From NCBI GenBank assembly GCA_963169595.1, contig CAUJFM010000072.1:1-11935 (forward strand): a stretch of 11,935 nucleotides of DNA, in the 5' to 3' direction. The DNA comes from Bacteroidota bacterium (lineage in GTDB: Bacteria > Bacteroidota > Bacteroidia > Flavobacteriales_F > PHOS-HE28). This document shows, one piece after another, positions 6,145 to 11,935 of this stretch. Positions within the stretch are counted from its first letter, which is position 1. Each line of letters begins with the position of its first letter. The position numbers and the translations under genes were made by a program. The notes under the pieces were generated by a model, which did no database searches, was not told the DNA's origin, and was given only the letters and a program-made list of their open reading frames with translations.

Positions 6145-7550
6145 GGTGCCGCCTTTCCCTGGCCCTCCTGTTCGGCTGGGCCCTCGCCCAGGCGCAGGTC
6201 CCACCCGTGCTCACGCGGGAGGCCTTCGTGCGCATCGTACTGAACGGGCACCCCATGGCCCGGCAGGCGGCGCTGCGACCGGAGCTGGGTGAAGCAGCCG
6301 TGCGCAGCGCCCGCGGGGGCTTTGATCCGGTGGCCATGGCCAGCTACGACGAGAAGAGCTTCGATGAGAAGAACTACTTCACCCTGCTGGATGCGGGCCT
6401 GAAGGTGCCTACCTGGTACGGCGTGGAGCTCTTCGCAGGCTTCCAGGAGAACACCGGGGACCAACTGAACCCACAAGCGCTCACCCCTGCCGATGGCCTG
6501 TTGAAGGTGGGTGGTCAGCTGAGCCTTGGGCAAGGGCTATTCATCGACCAACGCCGCGCCACGCTCCGGCGGGCCGAGGCCTACCTGCGCGCCACCCAGG
6601 CCGAGCAGGAACAGATGCTCAACGACCTGTTGCTCCAGGCCCTGAACGACCACACCGATTGGGTGGCGGCCTACCAGGCGCTGCAGGTGAGCAACACCGC
6701 CGTGGAGCTCGCCCGGGGCCGGCTCGAGTTCGTGCGCGGCAGTTGGCGCGGCGGCGACAGGCCTGCCATCGACACGCTGGAGGCCTACCTGCAACTGCAG
6801 GACCGGATGCTGCGACAACAGCTGGCGTTGCTGGGCTTCCGGAACGCGGGCCTTCGCCTCAGTGACCACCTGTGGGACACCGACCAGCGCCCCCTGGAAC
6901 TGCAAACCAACGTGGTGCCCGACCCGGCCGACCTCCGCTCACCTGAGGCCTTCCAGTTCCCGGACAGCCTTATCGCACAGGCTGTGTCGGGCCACCCCCT
7001 GCTTGCACAGGCCGGCGCACGCATCGATCAGCTGGAGATCGACCGGCGCCTCCGGAGCGAGTACCTGAAGCCCGAGCTCGACCTGAAGTACCAGTGGCTG
7101 GGCGACGGCGCCTACTTCAACAATGGCCAGGACATGACCCTGCTCGGCCAAGGCCATCAACTCGGCGTGGGCTTCAAGATGCCGCTCCTGCTGCGCCGCG
7201 AACGGGGCGAACTATCCCTGGCCAAGCTGCGCCTCACCGATGCGACCCTGGGCCTGGAGCGTGAACGACTGCGCATCCGCAACCGGATCAACGAGCGCGC
7301 GAACGACATCAATGCCTTCACCGACCAGGTGCAGCTGGGAGCGGACATGGTGGTGAACAACGAACGCCTACTGGCCGGGGAGAACCAGCGCTTCTCCGCC
7401 GGTGAGAGCTCCCTCTTCCTGGTGAACGCGCGCGAGGTGCCGCTGATCGATGCGCGCATCCGCCAGGTGGACCTGGAGGCGCGCCTGCGCAAGGCCTACT
7501 TCCGGCTCGACCACGAGGCCGGCACCCTGTGGCGGGCCTGGCGCCGCTGA
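6141..7550 (+). CDS. TolC-family outer-membrane efflux channel
   Basis: A 469-residue protein beginning with a signal peptide (about 1-18, LSLALLFGWALAQA). It shows the two-fold helical repeat plan of outer-membrane efflux proteins: long amphipathic helices at about 120-220 (QRRATLRRAEAYLRATQAEQEQ and following) and again from about 350 (RRERGELSLAKLRLTDATLGLER). A GFKMPLLLRRERGEL block is of the kind seen in TolC relatives. It should form the trans-periplasmic tunnel and outer-membrane pore for the ABC/HlyD pair. The ATG overlaps the HlyD stop by 4 bp, and an AGGAG stretch at 6133-6137 lies just ahead. This Shine-Dalgarno-like site is notable because the first gene of the operon has none. 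The operon probably ends here: the next ATG is 125 bp away. Confidence 0.88.
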   Translation: MRCRLSLALLFGWALAQAQVPPVLTREAFVRIVLNGHPMARQAALRPELGEAAVRSARGGFDPVAMASYDEKSFDEKNYFTLLDAGLKVPTWYGVELFAGFQENTGDQLNPQALTPADGLLKVGGQLSLGQGLFIDQRRATLRRAEAYLRATQAEQEQMLNDLLLQALNDHTDWVAAYQALQVSNTAVELARGRLEFVRGSWRGGDRPAIDTLEAYLQLQDRMLRQQLALLGFRNAGLRLSDHLWDTDQRPLELQTNVVPDPADLRSPEAFQFPDSLIAQAVSGHPLLAQAGARIDQLEIDRRLRSEYLKPELDLKYQWLGDGAYFNNGQDMTLLGQGHQLGVGFKMPLLLRRERGELSLAKLRLTDATLGLERERLRIRNRINERANDINAFTDQVQLGADMVVNNERLLAGENQRFSAGESSLFLVNAREVPLIDARIRQVDLEARLRKAYFRLDHEAGTLWRAWRR

Positions 7551-7675
7551 TGAACGATCCCGACCTTAGCGGTTGGTACGCTGGCCCCACGGTATGCACC
7601 CCTCATCGAACCGAGGCGCGCACATTCCGGACCCCGGGCTTGTTATCCGACCAGAAGAACACCATCCATCGTCCC

Positions 7676-8026
7676 ATGACCATCTACCACCTGGCCAACT
7701 GCGGCACCTGCCAGCGCATCCTCAAGGAGATCCCGAACCTCAAGAAGTTCACCCTGCGCGAGATCAAGAGCGAGCCCATCACCGCCAAGGAACTGGACGC
7801 GATGCAGAAGCTCGCCGGCAGCTACGAAGCGCTCTTCAGCAAGATCGCGATGAAGTACCGGAGCATGGGCCTGAACGAGATGAAGCTGACCGAGCAGGAC
7901 TACCGCAGGTACATCCTGGAGGAGTACACCTTCCTGAAGCGGCCGACGATCATCATCGGCGACCAGATCTTCATCGGCAGTGCACCCAAGACAGTGAAGG
8001 CAATGTTGGCGGCGGCGGGGAAATGA
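7676..8026 (+). CDS. ArsC/Spx-family thioredoxin-fold protein
   Basis: A 116-residue protein starting MTIYHLANCGTCQRIL. The CxxC at C9/C12 sits after the first beta strand, as in the ArsC/Spx/YffB family, and KRPTIIIGDQIFIG near the C-terminus carries the conserved cis-proline-type RPTI and the following strand. Family members are glutaredoxin-like arsenate reductases or regulators; many have no proven arsenate activity, and no arsenic genes lie nearby. The ATG at 7676 is chosen because similarity begins there; the frame extends upstream into the TolC gene but encodes low-complexity text unlike the family. No clear promoter was found in 7551-7675. The gene converges on alkC with 23 bp between stops. 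Confidence 0.85.
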   Translation: MTIYHLANCGTCQRILKEIPNLKKFTLREIKSEPITAKELDAMQKLAGSYEALFSKIAMKYRSMGLNEMKLTEQDYRRYILEEYTFLKRPTIIIGDQIFIGSAPKTVKAMLAAAGK

Positions 8027-8049
8027 GGCTGCTTCCGACCGCGCGACCA

Positions 8050-9135
8050 TCAGACCTCCAGCACGAACGACGCCTGCGCCAACACCCGCCCATTCACCTG
8101 CACCTCGACCACATGCTCACCCGGGTAGTGTTTGCGTGTGCTGAGGTCCATGATGCGCTGGCGTTTCCGCAGGTGCACCGCACCCTTCGCCGGTAGCTCC
8201 ACCTCCTTCAGCTTGAAGACCTTCCTAGAGGTGCCGCCGCTGGCCTTCCGGTAGTGGATCGCGTAGTCGATGACCAGATGCTGGGCACGCGGTGCTCCAG
8301 AGACCACCGTGAAGGAGAACTCCAGCCGTTCACCGAGCCGGAAGCGCCTGGTTGGAACAACGAGGTCCTCCACGCGCACCTTCACCTTCGCATCGAACGC
8401 GAACAGGGCGAGCGCTGCGGGATCACCGGCCTTGATGAGCGTGCGGCTGGCGTGCTTGGCGATCCACGCCGTGTGCGGATGCTTCATATCCCACCGGGCG
8501 AGCAGCTCCACCATGTAGGTCGGGTGGTCCTTGCTGAGGTCGTTGAGATGGTTAGCAACGGACTTGCGGACATAGAGCGCATCATCGCCACGCAGGCGTT
8601 CCAGGATCGGCGTGGTCAGCCTTGGGTCCCTCACCACGGCATCGAGGCGGAACGACCACGGCAGCCGCGGACGGCTGCCTTCCGAGGCCAGACGTCGTAC
8701 ATGCTCGTCCTCATCCTCGGCCCAGGTGCGCATCACCTTCAAGGTGCTCTTCACATCGCGGCGGAAGAACTCGCGCACGGCGAACTCCGACGATCCGAAC
8801 GGGGTGAAGAACTTCAGCGCTTCCAACGAGAACGCAGGATCATCCAAGCCATAAACTCCGACAAAGTCCGGATACAGCAACGCGGTGTAGCCCTTCGGCA
8901 TGCGCGGCGCGAGGTCCTTCAATACATGTACGGCCTTGCGGTGATCGGTGGGCAGGTGGTTGCGCAGGGTGATGGTCACGTGGCGCATGCGCGCGTTCAG
9001 TTCGCGCGCCTCGTTGCCGTCCTGCACCTCCCGCAGGAAGAGGGTTCGCTTCAGCGGTGGATGAACGGCCTCCAGTTCAGTGGCCAGGCGCTCGAAATAA
9101 GCCCGGTTGAACATCTCCTTAAGCGCCTCGGCCAT
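8050..9135 (-). CDS. alkC: AlkC-type DNA-3-methyladenine glycosylase with C-terminal Ig-like domain
   Basis: This 361-residue protein resembles AlkC, a HEAT-like-repeat DNA glycosylase that removes alkylated purines without base flipping. Residues about 1-245 are alpha-helical repeats: MAEALKEMFNRAYFERLA at the start, EDEDEHVRRLASEGSRPRLP at about 140-159, and YVRKSVANHLNDLSKDHP at about 188-205, which are hallmarks of the family. Residues about 252-361 form a beta-rich Ig-like domain of the sort described for the longer AlkC subgroup (IDYAIHYRKASG, KHYPGEHVVEVQVNGRVLA). The ATG at 9135 is preferred to a TTG at 9162: family similarity begins at MAEALKEMF, and a GAAGGAGAT Shine-Dalgarno-like site (9145-9153) lies about 10 bases upstream. 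It is divergent from rpoN, with 71 bp between the starts. No adaptive-response regulator is visible. Confidence 0.85.
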   Translation of the reverse strand: MAEALKEMFNRAYFERLATELEAVHPPLKRTLFLREVQDGNEARELNARMRHVTITLRNHLPTDHRKAVHVLKDLAPRMPKGYTALLYPDFVGVYGLDDPAFSLEALKFFTPFGSSEFAVREFFRRDVKSTLKVMRTWAEDEDEHVRRLASEGSRPRLPWSFRLDAVVRDPRLTTPILERLRGDDALYVRKSVANHLNDLSKDHPTYMVELLARWDMKHPHTAWIAKHASRTLIKAGDPAALALFAFDAKVKVRVEDLVVPTRRFRLGERLEFSFTVVSGAPRAQHLVIDYAIHYRKASGGTSRKVFKLKEVELPAKGAVHLRKRQRIMDLSTRKHYPGEHVVEVQVNGRVLAQASFVLEV

Positions 9136-9191
9136 GTCGCGAAGATCTCCTTCGTGGTCCAACTTTCATCGTGCTGCGCCGAGGCCCGCCC

Positions 9192-9199
9192 TAATTTTA
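9192..9199 (+). promoter_or_regulatory. Candidate -7 box for rpoN
   Basis: TAATTTTA matches the Bacteroidota TAnnTTTG consensus except for the last base. It ends 7 bases before the rpoN ATG, almost the same arrangement as for the exporter operon; even the bases before the ATG are the same (CCCGCGATG). The -33 region is weak. Confidence 0.45.
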
Positions 9200-9206
9200 C
9201 CCCGCG

Positions 9207-10670
9207 ATGTTGAAACAAGGCCTTTTCCAGAAGCTCCAGCAGAAGCTCTCCCCGCAGCAGATCCAACTGATGAAACTGTTGCAGGTGCCCACCGTGGAAC
9301 TGGAGCAGCGGATCAAGCAGGAGATCGAGGAGAATCCGGCCCTGGAGGAAGGGGACGACCATGCGGACGACGACCTGCCCACCGAGGAGCAGGCCATTGC
9401 CGAGAACGAGGACGTGGGCGATGACGGCGAGAACGAGCGCGACGACTTCGACCTGAGCGACTACTTCCAGGACGACGACACCCCGGATTACAAGCTGAGC
9501 GTGAAGAACAGCGGTCCGGACGAGGAGGACCGCGAGATGCCCCTGGCCGGAGGCACCACCTTCCAGGACAACATGCGATCCCAGCTGGCCCTGCGCGACA
9601 TTGATGAGCGCACCGAGCAGCTGGCCGAGCACCTGATCGGCAACCTGGACGAGGACGGCTACCTGCGCCGCGAGCTGGAGGCCATCGTGAACGACCTGGC
9701 CTTCAGCCAGAACGTGATGGCCACCCGGGAGGAACTGGAGAAGGCCCTGCAGGAGGTGCAGGCGCTGGACCCTGCCGGCGTGGCGGCCCGCGATCTCCGC
9801 GAATGCCTGCTGCTGCAGGTGCGGCGCATGCCCCACAGCCTGGAACAACGCATCGCGGAGGAGATCCTCGACAAGCACTTCGAGGCCTTCAGCAAGAAGC
9901 ACTACGAGCGCATCCTGGACAAGCTGGAGATCGACGAGGAGGCCCTCAAGGGCGCCATCGAGCTGATCGTCCGCCTGAACCCGAAACCGGGCAACACCCT
10001 GCGCGAGACCGACAAGCCGGTGCAGGAGATCGTGCCCGACTTCTCCGTGATGGCGATCGACGGACAACTGGAGCTCTCGCTCAACAGCCGCAACGCACCC
10101 GAGCTCCGCATCAGCCGCACCTACCGCGACATGATGCAGGAGTATGCCCGCAACAAAAAGGACAAGGACCAGCGCGAGGCGCTCCAGTTCATCAAGCAGA
10201 AGCTGGACAGTGCCAAGTGGTTCATTGATGCCATCAAGCAGCGGCAACACACCCTGCTCGTCACCATGGAGGCCATCATGGAGCACCAGCGCGAGTTCTT
10301 CCTCACCGGCGACGAGACCAAGTTGAGGCCGATGATCCTGAAGGACATCGCCGAGCGCGTGGGGCTCGACATCAGCACGGTGAGCCGCGTGGCCAACAGC
10401 AAGTACGTGCAGACCAACTACGGCACCTTCCTGCTCAAGTTCTTCTTCAGCGAGAGCCTGAGCACCGAGAGCGGCGAAGAGGTGAGCACACGGGAAGTGA
10501 AGAAGATCCTGAAGGATGCCATCGAGGCCGAGGACAAGCGCAAGCCCCTCACCGACGATGAGCTCACCGCACTGCTGAAGGAGAAAGGCTACAACATCGC
10601 GCGGCGCACCGTGGCCAAGTACCGCGAACAGCTGAACCTGCCGGTGGCCAGACTGCGGAAGGAATTGTGA
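9207..10670 (+). CDS. rpoN: RNA polymerase sigma-54 factor RpoN
   Basis: A full-length 487-residue sigma-54. Region I is the glutamine/leucine-rich start (LSPQQIQLMKLLQVPTVELE, then IEENPALEE), which contacts bacterial enhancer-binding proteins. A strongly acidic linker follows (about residues 48-115). The core-binding domain includes LDPAGVAARDLRECL and LNPKPG. The HTH region has DIAERVGLDISTVSRVANSKYV with TNYGTFLLKFFFS. The RpoN box ARRTVAKYRE is at residues 465-474, just before the C-terminus; it recognises the -24 promoter element. All family landmarks are present and in order, so it should be functional. The ATG at 9207 begins the conserved MLKQGLFQKLQQKLSPQQ motif. It is divergent from alkC, and no enhancer-binding protein gene lies in the window. 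Confidence 0.97.
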   Translation: MLKQGLFQKLQQKLSPQQIQLMKLLQVPTVELEQRIKQEIEENPALEEGDDHADDDLPTEEQAIAENEDVGDDGENERDDFDLSDYFQDDDTPDYKLSVKNSGPDEEDREMPLAGGTTFQDNMRSQLALRDIDERTEQLAEHLIGNLDEDGYLRRELEAIVNDLAFSQNVMATREELEKALQEVQALDPAGVAARDLRECLLLQVRRMPHSLEQRIAEEILDKHFEAFSKKHYERILDKLEIDEEALKGAIELIVRLNPKPGNTLRETDKPVQEIVPDFSVMAIDGQLELSLNSRNAPELRISRTYRDMMQEYARNKKDKDQREALQFIKQKLDSAKWFIDAIKQRQHTLLVTMEAIMEHQREFFLTGDETKLRPMILKDIAERVGLDISTVSRVANSKYVQTNYGTFLLKFFFSESLSTESGEEVSTREVKKILKDAIEAEDKRKPLTDDELTALLKEKGYNIARRTVAKYREQLNLPVARLRKEL

Positions 10671-10673
10671 CAC

Positions 10674-10774
10674 GTGTCAAGTCACCAGGGTCAAGGGTCT
10701 GGTCACAAGTTGCCCGTTCCCATTTCAGCAAGAACGATTTGAGCCCCTGTGACTTGATGCTTGCAACTTGACAC
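10674..10774. repeat. Cluster of interleaved inverted repeats downstream of rpoN
   Basis: Three perfect arm pairs interlock in the 125-bp gap: GTGTCAAGT (10674-10682) with ACTTGACAC (10766-10774); TCAAGTCAC (10677-10685) with GTGACTTGA (10749-10757), extended to CAGGG/CCCTG with one bulge; and CAAGTTGC (10706-10713) with GCAACTTG (10763-10770). The first two share a left arm and cannot form together. The unit is a GTCAAGT/ACTTGAC word. No T-run follows, so it is not a standard terminator. It may be a dispersed non-coding repeat, an attenuator-like leader of the next gene, or the rpoN 3' end. Confidence 0.65.
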
Positions 10775-10795
10775 CAGCTTCCCGCCCCTGACCGC

Positions 10796-11413
10796 ATGCG
10801 CCCGCTCGCCCGTCTCCTGTCCATTGTACTGCACCCGCTCTTCATGCCGGTGTACACCCTGGCGCTGGCCATGGAGATCGATCCCTTCGTAGCCTTCCTG
10901 CTCCCGATGGAAGGGCGTTGGCTCACCCTGGCGATGGTGACGGTGATGACCGTGGCCTTCCCCCTCACCAGCGCGCTGCTGCTGAAACGGGCCGGCGTGG
11001 TGAAGAGCCTGGAGATGCACGACCGCCAGGAGCGCATCGGTCCATACGTGATGACGATGGTCTACTACACCATGGCCTGGTACCTGCTGCAACAGGCCCC
11101 GTTGGACCTGACCGCTTCGCGGATGTTCGCCGGTGCGGCGATCGCGGTGGCCATCACGGCGGTGATCACCCTGCGCTGGAAGATCAGTGCGCACCTGGTG
11201 GGCCTGGGCGGGCTGATCGGCGCGGTGGCCGGCCTGGAACATGTGCATGGACTGGGCGCCTTTCCGCTGATCGCAGGGCTCATCGTGCTCGCCGGTGTGC
11301 TGGGCAGCGCACGCTTGCTGACCAGCGACCACACCGAGGGACAGGTGATCGCAGGAGGTATGCTGGGCGCCGTGTGCACTTATGCCAGCGTGGTGGCGGG
11401 CTGGAACGGCTGA
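10796..11413 (+). CDS. PAP2-related integral membrane protein
   Basis: A 205-residue protein with about six hydrophobic segments (about 8-25, 43-63, 82-99, 109-126, 133-150, 157-171) and a last one near 186-202. KISAHLVGLGGLIGAVAGL (129-147) and SDHTEGQVIAGGMLG (177-191) sit where the PAP2 (type 2 phosphatidic acid phosphatase) superfamily has its PSGH and SRxxxxxHxxxD motifs. Two histidines are in plausible places, but the KxxxxxxRP motif and the motif-3 arginine are not seen. EMHDRQERIGP (73-83) is a charged loop between segments 2 and 3. It is best called PAP2-related with uncertain enzymatic activity. The ATG at 10796 follows the repeat-rich gap. The gene converges on the epimerase gene with 18 bp between stops. 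Confidence 0.7.
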   Translation: MRPLARLLSIVLHPLFMPVYTLALAMEIDPFVAFLLPMEGRWLTLAMVTVMTVAFPLTSALLLKRAGVVKSLEMHDRQERIGPYVMTMVYYTMAWYLLQQAPLDLTASRMFAGAAIAVAITAVITLRWKISAHLVGLGGLIGAVAGLEHVHGLGAFPLIAGLIVLAGVLGSARLLTSDHTEGQVIAGGMLGAVCTYASVVAGWNG

Positions 11414-11431
11414 GCGTCCGCGCAGTGCAGC

Positions 11432-11935
11432 TCAGGCACCAACGCGTTGCTGCCAGTTCCAGGCATCGCGCAGGGCATCGGCCAGCGAGCGCTCGGCCCG
11501 CCAGCCCAGTACCTTGTTGCTGCGCGTGGTGTCGGCGAATACCTGTTCCACATCGCCCGGTCGGCGCGGTCCGATCGTGTAGGGCACCTTCACGCTGTTC
11601 ACCTCCTCGAAGGTGCGTACCACCTCCAGCACGGAATTGCCCCGGCCCGTACCGATGTTGAAGACCTCGCACAGGGGTACCGGCCGCTCATCCGCGAAGG
11701 CCAGTGCCCGCAGGTGGGCCTTGGCCAGGTCCACCACGTGGATGTAGTCGCGCAGGCAGCTGCCATCCGGGGTATGGTAGTCGTCGCCATGCACGGTGAG
11801 CCGTTCACGCAGACCGGCGGCGGTCTGTGCCACGAAGGGCACCAGGTTGTTGGGGACGCCCAGGGGAAGCTCCCCGATGAGGCCCGTTGGATGCGCACCG
11901 ATCGGGTTGAAGTAGCGCAGCATCACCACGCGCAG
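11432..11935 (-). CDS. galE: UDP-glucose 4-epimerase, C-terminal half (partial)
   Basis: The frame is open from the window end (start outside) to TGA at 11432-11434, giving 168 residues. LRYFNPIGAHPTGLIGE, GDDYHTPDGSCLRDYIHVVDLA, FNIGTGRGNSVLEV and RRPGDVEQVFADTTRSNKVLGW are the standard substrate-domain blocks of GalE, the extended short-chain dehydrogenase that interconverts UDP-glucose and UDP-galactose. The NAD-binding half and catalytic Ser/Tyr-xxx-Lys lie beyond the window. Related UDP-sugar epimerases share parts of these blocks, but YHTPDG and CLRDYIHVVDLA favour GalE. Confidence 0.93.
   Translation of the reverse strand: MRVVMLRYFNPIGAHPTGLIGELPLGVPNNLVPFVAQTAAGLRERLTVHGDDYHTPDGSCLRDYIHVVDLAKAHLRALAFADERPVPLCEVFNIGTGRGNSVLEVVRTFEEVNSVKVPYTIGPRRPGDVEQVFADTTRSNKVLGWRAERSLADALRDAWNWQQRVGA

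Noticed and set aside
5224..6204. A 326-codon minus-strand open frame opposite the HlyD gene
   Set aside because: Low-complexity H/G/L-rich translation entirely opposite a well-supported coding region.
7529..7675. Upstream extension of the ArsC/Spx-family gene
   Set aside because: It overlaps the TolC 3' end and encodes no family sequence before MTIYHLANCGTC.
7676..8026. Arsenic resistance operon
   Set aside because: A single ArsC/Spx-family gene without arsR, arsB or acr3 neighbours does not support an arsenic locus.
9051..10673. A 540-codon open frame on the minus strand opposite rpoN
   Set aside because: It runs antisense through the whole of a clear sigma-54 gene and into alkC. Its product is a repetitive L/V/H/Q-rich text typical of antisense frames in GC-rich DNA.
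10674..10774. CRISPR-like array
   Set aside because: The repeated words are short, in both orientations and unevenly spaced; there are no uniform repeats or spacers and no cas genes.

Overview
The window looks like a GC-rich chromosome segment of a member of the Bacteroidota, probably an uncultured Flavobacteriales-like lineage. The evidence is a GH92-type alpha-mannosidase, a GalE-type epimerase, Bacteroidota-type -7 promoter boxes (TAnnTTTG) lying a few bases before ATG starts, and the protein families present. The assignment is an inference from gene content and promoter style, not from a marker gene.

Layout. Positions 1-57 are the tail of an unidentified upstream gene. Positions 99-1326 hold the 5' half of a secreted GH92 glycosidase gene. 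It is broken by an IS5-family insertion sequence (about 1327-2239, with 18-bp terminal inverted repeats matching at 16 of 18 positions). The transposase of that element carries two opposite frameshifts. The 3' half of the GH92 gene is not found beyond the element, so the locus has been both interrupted and deleted. Positions 2240-2350 are non-coding with two inverted repeats.

Positions 2351-7550 form a self-contained export/efflux locus. A TetR-family regulator on the minus strand is divergent from three tightly overlapping plus-strand genes: an ABC exporter, a HlyD-type membrane fusion protein and a TolC-type outer-membrane channel. The shared 103-bp intergenic region carries two opposed -7 boxes and two dyads, which suggests local control by the TetR protein. 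The exporter's ATPase domain keeps a perfect Walker A, but its Q-loop, signature, Walker B and H-loop residues are all non-canonical. This is the most intriguing signal in the window.

Positions 7676-11935 are ordinary chromosomal genes: an ArsC/Spx-family thioredoxin-fold protein; an AlkC-type DNA glycosylase with a C-terminal Ig-like domain (minus strand); rpoN (sigma-54), divergent from alkC; a 125-bp gap full of mutually complementary GTCAAGT/ACTTGAC repeats; a PAP2-related membrane protein; and the C-terminal half of a UDP-glucose 4-epimerase (minus strand, running off the window end). No tRNA, rRNA or CRISPR array was recognised.
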